Made by a program: the position numbers and the translations under genes | Shown here: piece after piece, positions 23,760 to 36,628 of the stretch | Layout: every line of letters starts with the position of its first letter | Position numbering within the stretch: the stretch's first letter is position 1 | From: Rallus limicola | Taxonomy: Eukaryota > Chordata > Aves > Gruiformes > Rallidae | Assembly (NCBI GenBank): GCA_022605955.1 | Contig: JAKCOZ010000661.1 | Coordinates: forward strand, 1-64,000 | Length of the DNA: 64,000 nt | Direction: 5' to 3' | Notes under the pieces: model-generated | Database searches by the model: none | Told to the model about the DNA's origin: nothing | What the model saw: the letters and a program-made list of their open reading frames with translations, nothing else

Positions 23760-26700
23760 TTCTTTACTTTGGGAGTTATTGCTGGACGTTTAGCATGTTT
23801 TGAACTGCAGTCTGCTAGGGCCGAGAAAAGCACCGTAGGAGGTTCCAGGCATGTTCCCTCTTTCCAGGCAAAGGAAAAGGCTGAGAGCCAAAGTGACAGG
23901 GTCTGCTTGTGTGTCCTGTTAGGAGGTTTCAGACAAGCTATGCCTTTCAGTCCTAGCTTCTTTACTTTGGGAGTTATTGCTGGACGTTTAGCATGTTTTG
24001 AACTGCAGTCTGCTAGGGCCGAGAAAAGCACCGTAGGAGGTTCCAGGCATGTTCCCTCTTTCCAGGCAAAGGAAAAGGCTGAGAGCCAAAGTGACAGGGT
24101 CTGCTTGTGTGTCCTGTTAGGAGGTTTCAGACAAGCTATGCCTTTCAGTCCTAGCTTCTTTACTTTGGGAGTTATTGCTGGACGTTTAGCATGTTTTGAA
24201 CTGCAGTCTGCTAGGGCCGAGAAAAGCACTGTAGGAGGTAGCAGGTATGTTCCTTCTTTCCAGGCAAAGGAAAAGGCTGAGAGCCAAAGTGACAGGGTCT
24301 GCTTGTGCGTCCTGTTAGGAGGTTTCAGACAAGCTATGCCTTTCATGCCTAGTTTCTTTAATTTGGGAGTTATTGCTGGACGTTTAGCATGTTTTGAACT
24401 GCAGTCTGCTAGGGCCGAGAAAAGCACTGTAGGAGCTTCCAGGCATGTTCCCTCTTTCCAGGCAAAGGAAAAGGCTGAGAGCCAAAGTGACAGGGTCTGC
24501 TTGTGTGTCCTGTTAGGAGGTTTCAGACAAGCTATGCCTTTCAGTCCTAGCTTCTTTACTTTGGGAGTTATTGCTGGACGTTTAGCATGTTTTGAACTGC
24601 AGTCTGCTAGGGCCGAGAAAAGCACCATAGGAGGTTCCAGGCATGTTCCCTCTTTCCAGGCAAAGGAAAAGGCTGAGAGCCAAAGTGACAGGGTCTGCTT
24701 GTGTGTCCTGTTAGGAGGTTTCAGACAAGCTATGCCTTTCAGTCCTAGCTTCTTTACTTTGGGAGTTATTGCTGGACGTTTAGCATGTTTTGAACTGCAG
24801 TCTGCTAGGGCCGAGAAAAGCACTGTAGGAGGGAGCAGGTATGTTCCTTCTTTCCAGGCAAAGGAAAAGGCTGAGAGCCAAAGTGACAGGGTCTGCTTGT
24901 GTGTCCTGTTAGGAGGTTTCAGACAAGCTATGCCTTTCAGTCCTAGCTTCTTTACTTTGGGAGTTATTGCTGGACGTTTAGCATGTTTTGAACTGCAGTC
25001 TGCTAGGGCCGAGAAAAGCACTGTAGGAGGGAGCAGGTATGTTCCTTCTTTCCAGGCAAAGGAAAAGGCTGAGAGCCAAAGTGACAGGATCTGCTTGTGT
25101 GTCCTGTTAGGAGGTTTCAGACAAGCTATGCCTTTCAGTCCTAGCTTCTTTACTTTGGGAGTTATTGCTGGACGTTTAGCATGTTTTGAACTGCAGTCTG
25201 CTAGGGCCGAGAAAAGCACCGTAGGAGGTTCCAGGCATGTTCCCTCTTTCCAGGCAAAGGAAAAGGCTGAGAGCCAAAGTGACAGGGTCTGCTTGTGTGT
25301 CCTGTTAGGAGGTTTCAGACAAGCTATGCCTTTCATGCCTAGCTTCTTTACTTTGGGAGTTATTGCTGGACGTTTAGCATGTTTTGAACTGCAGTCTGCT
25401 AGGGCCGAGAAAAGCACCGTAGGAGGTTCCAGGCATGTTCCCTCTTTCCAGGCAAAGGAAAAGGCTGAGAGCCAAAGTGACAGGGTCTGCTTGTGTGTCC
25501 TGTTAGGAGGTTTCAGACAAGCTATGCCTTTCATGCCTAGCTTCTTTACTTTGGGAGTTATTGCTGGACGTTTAGCATGTTTTGAACTGCAGTCTGCTAG
25601 GGCCGAGAAAAGCACCGTAGGAGGTAGCAGGTATGTTCCTTCTTTCCAGGCAAAGGAAAAGGCTGAGAGCCAAAGTGACAGGGTCTGCTTGTGCGTCCTG
25701 TTAGGAGGTTTCAGACAAGCTATGCCTTTCATGCCTAGTTTCTTTAATTTGGGAGTTATTGCTGGACGTTTAGCATGTTTTGAACTGCAGTCTGCTAGGG
25801 CCGAGAAAAGCACCGTAGGAGGTTCCAGGCATGTTCCCTCTTTCCATGCAAAGGAAAAGGCTGAGAGCCAAAGTGACAGGGTCTGCTTGTGTGTCCTGTT
25901 AGGAGGTTTCAGACAAGCTATGCCTTTCCGTCCTAGCTTCTTTACTTTGGGAGTTATTGCTGGACGTTTAGCATGTTTTGAACTGCAGTCTGCTAGGGCC
26001 GAGAAAAGCACTGTAGGAGGTTCCAGGCATGTTCCCTCTTTCCAGGCAAAGGAAAAGGCTGAGAGCCAAAGTGACAGGGTCTGCTTGTGTGTCCTGTTAG
26101 GAGGTTTCAGACAAGCTATGCCTTTCAGTCCTAGCTTCTTTACTTTGGGAGTTATTGCTGGACGTTTAGCATGTTTTGAACTGCAGTCTGCTAGGGCCAA
26201 GAAAAGCACCGTAGGAGGTTCCAGGCATGTTCCCTCTTTCCAGGCAAAGGAAAAGGCTGAGAGCCAAAGTGACAGGGTCTGCTTGTGTGTCCTGTTATAA
26301 GGTTTCAGACAAGCTATGCCTTTCATGCCTAGCTTCTTTACTTTGGGAGTTATTGCTGGACGTTTAGCATGTTTTGAACTGCAGTCTGCTAGGGCCGAGA
26401 AAAGCACCGTAGGAGGTTCCAGGCATGTTCCTTCTTTCCAGGCAAAGGAAAAGGCTGAGAGCCAAAGTGACAGGGTCTGCTTGTGTGTCCTGTTAGGAGG
26501 TTTCAGACAAGCTATGCCTTTCCGTCCTAGCTTCTTTACTTTGGGAGTTATTGCTGGACGTTTAGCATGTTTTGAACTGCAGTCTGCTAGGGCCGAGAAA
26601 AGCACCGTAGGAGGTTCCAGGCATGTTCCCTCTTTCCAGGCAAAGGAAAAGGCTGAGAGCCAAAGTGACAGGGTCTGCTTGTGTGTCCTGTTAGGAGGTT

Positions 26701-27719
26701 TCAGACAAGCTATGCCTTTCAGTCCTAGCTTCTTTACTTTGGGAGTTATTGCTGGACGTTTAGCATGTTTTGAACTGCAGTCTGCTAGGGCCGAGAAAAG
26801 CACTGTAGGAGGTAGCAGGTATGTTCCTTCTTTCCAGGCAAAGGAAAAGGCTGAGAGCCAAAGTGACAGGGTCTGCTTGTGTGTCCTGTTAGGAGGTTTC
26901 AGACAAGCTATGCCTTTCAGTCCTAGCTTCTTTACTTTGGGAGTTATTGCTGGACGTTTAGCATGTTTTGAACTGCAGTCTGCTAGGGCCGAGAAAAGCA
27001 CCGTAGGAGGTTCCAGGCATGTTCCCTATTTCCAGGCAAAGGAAAAGGCTGAGAGCCAAAGTGACAGGGTCTGCTTGTGTGTCCTGTTAGGAGGTTTCAG
27101 ACAAGCTATGCCTTTCAGTCCTAGCTTCTTTACTTTGGGAGTTATTGCTGGACGTTTAGCATGTTTTGAACTGCAGTCTGCTAGGGCCGAGAAAAGCACC
27201 GTAGGAGCTTCCAGGCATGTTCCCTCTTTCTAGGCAAAGGAAAAGGCTGAGAGCCAAAGTGACAGGGTCTGCTTGTGTGTCCTGTTAGGAGGTTTCAGAC
27301 AAGCTATGCCTTTCAGTCCTAGCTTCTTTACTTTGGGAGTTATTGCTGGACGTTTAGCATGTTTTGAACTGCAGTCTGCTAGGGCCGAGAAAAGCACCGT
27401 AGGAGGTTCCAGGCATGTTCCCTCTTTCCAGGCAAAGGAAAAGGCTGAGAGCCAAAGTGACAGGGTCTGCTTGTGTGTCCTGTTAGGAGGTTTCAGACAA
27501 GCTATGCCTTTCAGTCCTAGCTTCTTTACTTTGGGAGTTATTGCTGGACGTTTAGCATGTTTTGAACTGCAGTCTGCTAGGGCCGAGAAAAGCACTGTAG
27601 GAGGTAGCAGGTATGTTCCTTCTTTCCAGGCAAAGGAAAAGGCTGAGAGCCAAAGTGACAGGGTCTGCTTGTGTGTCCTGTTAGGAGGTTTCAGACAAGC
27701 TATGCCTTTCAGTCCTAGC

Positions 27720-29303
27720 TTCTTTACTTTGGGAGTTATTGCTGGACGTTTAGCATGTTTTGAACTGCAGTCTGCTAGGGCCGAGAAAAGCACTGTAGGA
27801 GGGAGCAGGTATGTTCCTTCTTTCCAGGCAAAGGAAAAGGCTGAGGGCCAAAGTGACAGGATCTGCTTGTGTGTCCTGTTAGGAGGTTTCAGACAAGCTA
27901 TGCCTTTCATGCCTAGCTTCTTTACTTTGGGAGTTATTGCTGGACGTTTAGCATGTTTTGAACTGCAGTCTGCTAGGGCCGAGAAAAGCACCGTAGGAGG
28001 TTCCAGGCATGTTCCCTCTTTCCAGGCAAAGGAAAAGGCTGAGAGCCAAAGTGACAGGGTCTGCTTGTGTGTCCTGTTAGGAGGTTTCAGACAAGCTATG
28101 CCTTTCAGTCCTAGCTTCTTTACTTTGGGAGTTATTGCTGGACGTTTAGCATGTTTTGAACTGCAGTCTGCTAGGGCCGAGAAAAGCACCGTAGGAGCTT
28201 CCAGGCATGTTCCCTCTTTCCAGGCAAAGGAAAAGGCTGAGAGCCAAAGTGACAGGGTCTGCTTGTGTGTCCTGTTAGGAGGTTTCAGACAAGCTATGCC
28301 TTTCATGCCTAGCTTCTTTACTTTGGGAGTTATTGCTGGACGTTTAGCATGTTTTGAACTGCAGTCTCCTAGGGCCGAGAAAAGCACTGTAGGAGGTAGC
28401 AGGTATGTTCCTTCTTTCCAGGCAAAGGAAAAGGCTGAGAGCCAAAGTGACAGGGTCTGCTTGTGTGTCCTGTTAGGAGGTTTCAGACAAGCTATGCCTT
28501 TCAGTCCTAGCTTCTTTACTTTGGGAGTTATTGCTGGACGTTTAGCATGTTTTGAACTGCAGTCTGCTAGGGCCGAGAAAAGCACCGTAGGAGGTTCCAG
28601 GCATGTTCCCTATTTCCAGGCAAAGGAAAAGGCTGAGAGCCAAAGTGACAGGGTCTGCTTGTGTGTCCTGTTAGGAGGTTTCAGACAAGCTATGCCTTTC
28701 AGTCCTAGCTTCTTTACTTTGGGAGTTATTGCTGGACGTTTAGCATGTTTTGAACTGCAGTCTGCTAGGGCCGAGAAAAGCACTGTAGGAGGTAGCAGGT
28801 ATGTTCCTTCTTTCCAGGCAAAGGAAAAGGCTGAGAGCCAAAGTGACAGGGTCTGCTTGTGTGTCCTGTTAGGAGGTTTCAGACAAGCTATGCCTTTCAT
28901 GCCTAGCTTCTTTACTTTGGGAGTTATTGCTGGACGTTTAGCATGTTTTGAACTGCAGTCTGCTAGGGCCGAGAAAAGCACCGTAGGAGCTTCCAGGCAT
29001 GTTCCCTCTTTCCAGGCAAAGGAAAAGGCTGAGAGCCAAAGTGACAGGGTCTGCTTGTGTGTCCTGTTAGGAGGTTTCAGACAAGCTATGCCTTTCCGTC
29101 CTAGCTTCTTTACTTTGGGAATTATTGCTGGACGTTTAGCATGTTTTGAACTGCAGTCTGCTAGGGCCGAGAAAAGCACCCTAGGAGCTTCCAGGCATGT
29201 TCCCTCTTTCCAGGCAAAGGAAAAGGCTGAGAGCCAAAGTGACAGGGTCTGCTTGTGTGTCCTGTTAGGAGGTTTCAGACAAGCTATGCCTTTCATGCCT
29301 AGC
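27720..29303 (+). repeat. Block with linked rare markers, copy 1 (8 units)
   Basis: The block starts with a Y unit carrying ctgagggcc plus ggatctgc. It then holds a unit with cagtctcctag (G56C), an H unit with ccctatttcc, a Y unit, an A unit, and a CGT-junction A unit with ccctagg. The same marker order appears at 29898-31282 and 51084-52469, each one unit shorter because the extra A unit at 28116 is absent. Confidence 0.8.
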
Positions 29304-29897
29304 TTCTTTAATTTGGGAGTTATTGCTGGACGTTTAGCATGTTTTGAACTGCAGTCTGCTAGGGCCGAGAAAAGCACCGTAGGAGGTTCCAGGCATGTTC
29401 CCTCTTTCTAGGCAAAGGAAAAGGCTGAGAGCCAAAGTGACAGGGTCTGCTTGTGTGTCCTGTTAGGAGGTTTCAGACAAGCTATGCCTTTCAGTCCTAG
29501 CTTCTTTACTTTGGGAGTTATTGCTGGACGTTTAGCATGTTTTGAACTGCAGTCTGCTAGGGCCGAGAAAAGCACCGTAGGAGCTTCCAGGCATGTTCCC
29601 TCTTTCCAGGCAAAGGAAAAGGCTGAGAGCCAAAGTGACAGGGTCTGCTTGTGTGTCCTGTTAGGAGGTTTCAGACAAGCTATGCCTTTCAGTCCTAGCT
29701 TCTTTACTTTGGGAGTTATTGCTGGACGTTTAGCATGTTTTGAACTGCAGTCTGCTAGGGCCGAGAAAAGCACTGTAGGAGGTAGCAGGTATGTTCCTTC
29801 TTTCCAGGCAAAGGAAAAGGCTGAGAGCCAAAGTGACAGGGTCTGCTTGTGTGTCCTGTTAGGAGGTTTCAGACAAGCTATGCCTTTCAGTCCTAGC

Positions 29898-31282
29898 TTC
29901 TTTACTTTGGGAGTTATTGCTGGACGTTTAGCATGTTTTGAACTGCAGTCTGCTAGGGCCGAGAAAAGCACTGTAGGAGGGAGCAGGTATGTTCCTTCTT
30001 TCCAGGCAAAGGAAAAGGCTGAGGGCCAAAGTGACAGGATCTCCTTGTGTGTCCTGTTAGGAGGTTTCAGACAAGCTATGCCTTTCATGCCTAGCTTCTT
30101 TACTTTGGGAGTTATTGCTGGACGTTTAGCATGTTTTGAACTGCAGTCTGCTAGGGCCGAGAAAAGCACCGTAGGAGGTTCCAGGCATGTTCCCTCTTTC
30201 CAGGCAAAGGAAAAGGCTGAGAGCCAAAGTGACAGGGTCTGCTTGTGTGTCCTGTTAGGAGGTTTCAGACAAGCTATGCCTTTCATGCCTAGCTTCTTTA
30301 CTTTGGGAGTTATTGCTGGACGTTTAGCATGTTTTGAACTGCAGTCTCCTAGGGCCGAGAAAAGCACTGTAGGAGGTAGCAGGTATGTTCCTTCTTTCCA
30401 GGCAAAGGAAAAGGCTGAGAGCCAAAGTGACAGGGTCTGCTTGTGTGTCCTGTTAGGAGGTTTCAGACAAGCTATGCCTTTCAGTCCTAGCTTCTTTACT
30501 TTGGGAGTTATTGCTGGACGTTTAGCATGTTTTGAACTGCAGTCTGCTAGGGCCGAGAAAAGCACCGTAGGAGGTTCCAGGCATGTTCCCTATTTCCAGG
30601 CAAAGGAAAAGGCTGAGAGCCAAAGTGACAGGGTCTGCTTGTGTGTCCTGTTAGGAGGTTTCAGACAAGCTATGCCTTTCAGTCCTAGCTTCTTTACTTT
30701 GGGAGTTATTGCTGGACGTTTAGCATGTTTTGAACTGCAGTCTGCTAGGGCCGAGAAAAGCACTGTAGGAGGTAGCAGGTATGTTCCTTCTTTCCAGGCA
30801 AAGGAAAAGGCTGAGAGCCAAAGTGACAGGGTCTGCTTGTGTGTCCTGTTAGGAGGTTTCAGACAAGCTATGCCTTTCATGCCTAGCTTCTTTACTTTGG
30901 GAGTTATTGCTGGACGTTTAGCATGTTTTGAACTGCAGTCTGCTAGGGCCGAGAAAAGCACCGTAGGAGCTTCCAGGCATGTTCCCTCTTTCCAGGCAAA
31001 GGAAAAGGCTGAGAGCCAAAGTGACAGGGTCTGCTTGTGTGTCCTGTTAGGAGGTTTCAGACAAGCTATGCCTTTCCGTCCTAGCTTCTTTACTTTGGGA
31101 GTTATTGCTGGACGTTTAGCATGTTTTGAACTGCAGTCTGCTAGGGCCGAGAAAAGCACCCTAGAGCTTCCAGGCATGTTCCCTCTTTCCAGGCAAAGGA
31201 AAAGGCTGAGAGCCAAAGTGACAGGGTCTGCTTGTGTGTCCTGTTAGGAGGTTTCAGACAAGCTATGCCTTTCATGCCTAGC
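29898..31282 (+). repeat. Block with linked rare markers, copy 2 (7 units)
   Basis: Marker order is ctgagggcc/ggatct Y unit, H, cagtctcctag Y unit, ccctatttcc H unit, Y, A, and CGT-junction unit with ccctag. The last unit has lost one G (ctagagcttcc near 31164), so the block is 1385 bp. It lies 2178 bp after copy 1 and 21186 bp before copy 3. Confidence 0.8.
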
Positions 31283-31678
31283 TTCTTTACTTTGGGAGTT
31301 ATTGCTGGACGTTTAGCATGTTTTGAACTGCAGTCTGCTAGGGCCGAGAAAAGCACTGTAGGAGGTAGCAGGTATGTTCCTTCTTTCCAGGCAAAGGAAA
31401 AGGCTGGGAGCCAAAGTGACAGGGTCTGCTTGTGTGTCCTGTTAGGAGGTTTCAGACAAGCTATGCCTTTCAGTCCTAGCTTCTTTACTTTGGGAGTTAT
31501 TGCTGGACGTTTAGCATGTTTTGAACTGCAGTCTGCTAGGGCCGAGAAAAGCACCGTAGGAGGTTCCAGGCATGTTCCCTCTTTCCAGGCAAAGGAAAAG
31601 GCTGAGAGCCAAAGTGACAGGGTCTGCTTGTGTGTCCTGTTAGGAGGTTTCAGACAAGCTATGCCTTTCATGCCTAGC

Positions 31679-31876
31679 TTCTTTACTTTGGGAGTTATTG
31701 CTGGACGTTTAGCATGTTTTGAACTGCAGTCTGCTAGGGCCGAGAAAAGCACCGTAGGAGCTTCCAGGCATGTTCCCTCTTTCCAGGCAAAGGAAAAGGC
31801 TGAGAGCCAAAGTGACAGGGTCTGCTTGTGTGTCCTGTTAGGAGGTTTCAGACAAGCTATGCCTTTCAGTCCTAGC
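31679..31876 (+). repeat. Representative A-type unit
   Basis: The A sub-type has G83C, giving gagcttccaggcat; the rest is as H. It is scarce in the first 10 kb (unit starts 200 and 7526), becomes common from about 18.6 kb, and is rare again after 53460. Some copies carry C75T (unit starts 19801, 22176, 22968), so they look like recombinants with Y. Others carry ccctaggagcttcc (for example unit starts 29106, 35639 and 39005). Confidence 0.88.
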
Positions 31877-32272
31877 TTCTTTACTTTGGGAGTTATTGCT
31901 GGACGTTTAGCATGTTTTGAACTGCAGTCTGCTAGGGCCGAGAAAAGCACCGTAGGAGGTTCCAGGCATGTTCCCTCTTTCCAGGCAAAGGAAAAGGCTG
32001 AGAGCCAAAGTGACAGGGTCTGCTTGTGTGTCCTGTTAGGAGGTTTCAGAGAAGCTATGCCTTTCAGTCCTAGCTTCTTTACTTTGGGAGTTATTGCTGG
32101 ACGTTTAGCATGTTTTGAACTGCAGTCTGCTAGGGCCGAGAAAAGCACTGTAGGAGGTAGCAGGTATGTTCCTTCTTTCCAGGCAAAGGAAAAGGCTGAG
32201 AGCCAAAGTGACAGGGTCTGCTTGTGTGTCCTGTTAGGAGGTTTCAGACAAGCTATGCCTTTCAGTCCTAGC

Positions 32273-33856
32273 TTCTTTACTTTGGGAGTTATTGCTGGAC
32301 GTTTAGCATGTTTTGAACTGCAGTCTGCTAGGGCCGAGAAAAGCACTGTAGGAGGGAGCAGGTATGTTCCTTCTTTCCAGGCAAAGGAAAAGGCTGAGGG
32401 CCAAAGTGACAGGATCTGCTTGTGTGTCCTGTTAGGAGGTTTCAGACAAGCTATGCCTTTCATGCCTAGCTTCTTTACTTTGGGAGTTATTGCTGGACGT
32501 TTAGCATGTTTTGAACTGCAGTCTGCTAGGGCCGAGAAAAGCACCGTAGGAGGTTCCAGGCATGTTCCCTCTTTCCAGGCAAAGGAAAAGGCTGAGAGCC
32601 AAAGTGACAGGGTCTGCTTGTGTGTCCTGTTAGGAGGTTTCAGACAAGCTATGCCTTTCAGTCCTAGCTTCTTTACTTTGGGAGTTATTGCTGGACGTTT
32701 AGCATGTTTTGAACTGCAGTCTGCTAGGGCCGAGAAAAGCACCGTAGGAGGTTCCAGGCATGTTCCCTCTTTCCAGGCAAAGGAAAAGGCTGAGAGCCAA
32801 AGTGACAGGGTCTGCTCGTGTGTCCTGTTAGGAGGTTTCAGACAAACTATGCCTTTCATGCCTAGCTTCTTTACTTTGGGAGTTATTGCTGGACGTTTAG
32901 CATGTTTTGAACTGCAGTCTGCTAGGGCCGAGAAAAGCACTGTAGGAGGTAGCAGGTATGTTCCTTCTTTCCAGGCAAAGGAAAAGGCTGAGAGCCAAAG
33001 TGACAGGGTCTGCTTGTGCGTCCTGTTAGGAGGTTTCAGACAAGCTATGCCTTTCATGCCTAGTTTCTTTAATTTGGGAGTTATTGCTGGACGTTTAGCA
33101 TGTTTTGAACTGCAGTCTGCTAGGGCCGAGAAAAGCACCGTAGGAGGTTCCAGGCATGTTCCCTCTTTCCATGCAAAGGAAAAGGCTGAGAGCCAAAGTG
33201 ACAGGGTCTGCTTGTGTGTCCTGTTAGGAGGTTTCAGACAAGCTATGCCTTTCCGTCCTAGCTTCTTTACTTTGGGAGTTATTGCTGGACGTTTAGCATG
33301 TTTTGAACTGCAGTCTGCTAGGGCCGACAAAAGCACCGTAGGAGGTTCCAGGCATGTTCCCTCTTTCCAGGCAAAGGAAAAGGCTGAGAGCCAAAGTGAC
33401 AGGGTCTGCTTGTGTGTCCTGTTAGGAGGTTTCAGACAAGCTATGCCTTTCAGTCCTAGCTTCTTTACTTTGGGAGTTATTGCTGGACGTTTAGCATGTT
33501 TTGAACTGCAGTCTGCTAGGGCCGAGAAAAGCACCGTAGGAAGTTCCAGGCATGTTCCCTCTTTCCAGGCAAAGGAAAAGGCTGAGAGCCAAAGTGACAG
33601 GGTCTGCTTGTGTGTCCTGTTAGGAGGTTTCAGACAAGCTATGCCTTTCAGTCCTAGCTTCTTTACTTTGGGAGTTATTGCTGGACGTTTAGCATGTTTT
33701 GAACTGCAGTCTGCTAGGGCCGAGAAAAGCACTGTAGGAGGGAGCAGGTATGTTCCTTCTTTCCAGGAAAAGGAAAAGGCTGAGAGCCAAAGTGACAGGG
33801 TCAGCTTGTGTGTCCTGTTATGAGGTTTCAGACAAGCTATGCCTTTCAGTCCTAGC
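32273..33856 (+). repeat. 8-unit block ending in TTATGAGG, copy 1
   Basis: The order begins with a Y unit carrying ctgagggcc/ggatct, an H unit, and an H unit with gctcgtg. It continues with a Y unit, a unit with agtttctttaatttggg and ccatgcaaagg, and a CGT-junction H unit. An H unit with gaagttcc and a Y unit with gggtcagc ending in TTATGAGG close it. Compare 40986-42371. Confidence 0.8.
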
Positions 33857-34846
33857 TTCTTTACTTTGGGAGTTATTGCTGGACGTTTAGCATGTTTTGA
33901 ACTGCAGTCTGCTAGGGCCGAGAAAAGCACCGTAGGAGGTTCCAGGCATGTTCCCTCTTTCCAGGCAAAGGAAAAGGCTGAGAGCCAAAGTGACAGGGTC
34001 TGCTTGTGTGTCCTGTTAGGAGGTTTCAGACAAGCTATGCCTTTCATGCCTAGCTTCTTTACTTTGGGAGTTATTGCTGGACGTTTAGCATGTTTTGAAC
34101 TGCAGTCTGCTAGGGCCGAGAAAAGCACTGTAGGAGGGAGCAGGTATGTTCCTTCTTTCCAGGCAAAGGAAAAGGCTGAGAGCCAAAGTGACAGGGTCTG
34201 CTTGTGTGTCCTGTTAGGAGGTTTCAGACAAGCTATGCCTTTCAGTCCTAGCTTCTTTACTTTGGGAGTTATTGCTGGACGTTTAGCATGTTTTGAACTG
34301 CAGTCTGCTAGGGCCGAGAAAAGCACTGTAGGAGGTAGCAGGTATGTTCCTTCTTTCCAGGCAAAAGAAAAGGCTGAGAGCCAAAGTGACAGGGTCTGCT
34401 TGTGTGTCCTGTTAGGAGGTTTCAGACAAGCTATGCCTTTCAGTCCTAGCTTCTTTACTTTGGGAGTTATTGCTGGACGTTTAGCATGTTTTGAACTGCA
34501 GTCTGCTAGGGCCGAGAAAAGCACCGTAGGAGGTTCCAGGCATGTTCCCTCTTTCCAGGCAAAGGAAAAGGCTGAGAGCCAAAGTGACAGGGTCTGCTTG
34601 TGTGTCCTGTTAGGAGGTTTCAGACAAGCTATGCCTTTCAGTCCTAGCTTCTTTACTTTGGGAGTTATTGCTGGACGTTTAGCATGTTTTGAACTGCAGT
34701 CTGCTAGGGCCGAGAAAAGCACCGTAGGAGGTTCCAGGCATGTTCCCTCTTTCCAGGCAAAGGAAAAGGCTGAGAGCCAAAGTGACAGGGTCTGCTTGTG
34801 TGTCCTGTTAGGAGGTTTCAGACAAGCTATGCCTTTCATGCCTAGC

Positions 34847-36628
34847 TTCTTTACTTTGGGAGTTATTGCTGGACGTTTAGCATGTTTTGAACTGCAGTCT
34901 GCTAGGGCCGAGAAAAGCACCGTAGGAGGTTCCAGGCATGTTCCCTCTTTCCAGGCAAAGGAAAAGGCTGAGAGCCAAAGTGACAGGGTCTGCTTGTGTG
35001 TCCTGTTAGGAGGTTTCAGACAAGCTATGCCTTTCCGTCCTAGCTTCTTTACTTTGGGAGTTATTGCTGGACGTTTAGCATGTTTTGAACTGCAGTCTGC
35101 TAGGGCCGAGAAAAGCACCGTAGGAGCTTCCAGGCATGTTCCCTCTTTCCAGGCAAAGGAAAAGGCTGAGAGCCAAAGTGACAGGGTCTGCTTGTGTGTC
35201 CTGTTAGGAGGTTTCAGACAAGCTATGCCTTTCATGCCTAGCTTCTTTACTTTGGGAGTTATTGCTGGACGTTTAGCATGTTTTGAACTGCAGTCTGCTA
35301 GGGCCGAGAAAAGCACTGTAGGAGGTAGCAGGTATGTTCCTTCTTTCCAGGCAAAGGAAAAGGCTGAGAGCCAAAGTGACAGGGTCTGCTTGTGTGTCCT
35401 GTTAGGAGGTTTCAGACAAGCTATGCCTTTCATGCCTAGCTTCTTTACTTTGGGAGTTATTGCTGGACGTTTAGCATGTTTTGAACTGCAGTCTGCTAGG
35501 GCCGAGAAAAGCACCGTAGGAGCTTCCAGGCATGTTCCCTCTTTCCAGGCAAAGGAAAAGGCTGAGAGCCAAAGTGACAGGGTCTGCTTGTGTGTCCTGT
35601 TAGGAGGTTTCAGACAAGCTATGCCTTTCCGTCCTAGCTTCTTTACTTTGGGAGTTATTGCTGGACGTTTAGCATGTTTTGAACTGCAGTCTGCTAGGGC
35701 CGAGAAAAGCACCCTAGGAGCTTCCAGGCATGTTCCCTCTTTCCAGGCAAAGGAAAAGGCTGAGAGCCAAAGTGACAGGGTCTGCTTGTGTGTCCTGTTA
35801 GGAGGTTTCAGACAAGCTATGCCTTTCATGCCTAGCTTCTTTACTTTGGGAGTTATTGCTGGACGTTTAGCATGTTTTGAACTGCAGTCTGCTAGGGCCG
35901 AGAAAAGCACTGTAGGAGGTAGCAGGTATGTTCCTTCTTTCCAGGCAAAGGAAAAGGCTGAGAGCCAAAGTGACAGGGTCTGCTTGTGTGTCCTGTTAGG
36001 AGGTTTCAGACAAGCTATGCCTTTCAGTCCTAGCTTCTTTACTTTGGGAGTTATTGCTGGACGTTTAGCATGTTTTGAACTGCAGTTTGCTAGGGCCGAG
36101 AAAAGCACCGTAGGAGGTTCCAGGCATGTTCCCTCTTTCCAGGCAAAGGAAAAGGCTGAGAGCCAAAGTGACAGGGTCTGCTTGTGTGTCCTGTTAGGAG
36201 GTTTCAGACAAGCTATGCCTTTCAGTCCTAGCTTCTTTACTTTGGGAGTTATTGCTGGACGTTTAGCATGTTTTGAACTGCAGTCTGCTAGGGCCGAGAA
36301 AAGCACCGTAGGAGGTTCCAGGCATGTTCCCTCTTTCCAGGCAAAGGAAAAGGCTGAGAGCCAAAGTGACAGGGTCTGCTTGTGTGTCCTGTTAGGAGGT
36401 TTCAGACAAGCTATGCCTTTCAGTCCTAGCTTCTTTACTTTGGGAGTTATTGCTGGACGTTTAGCATGTTTTGAACTGCAGTCTGCTAGGGCCGAGAAAA
36501 GCACTGTAGGAGGTAGCAGGTATGTTCCTTCTTTCCAGGCAAAGGAAAAGGCTGAGAGCCAAAGTGACAGGGTCTGCTTGTGTGTCCTGTTAGGAGGTTT
36601 CAGACAAGCTATGCCTTTCAGTCCTAGC
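34847..36628 (+). repeat. Trimer repeats nested in the first 17-unit copy
   Basis: Three-unit (594-bp) periods are visible. 34847-35440 and 35441-36034 both have ATG-junction H or A, CGT-junction A, ATG-junction Y. 36035-36628 and the following 36629-37222 have AGT-junction H or A, H, Y. The second CGT unit carries ccctagg. The same trimers recur 17 units downstream, so the trimer is the inner level of a two-level hierarchy. Confidence 0.78.
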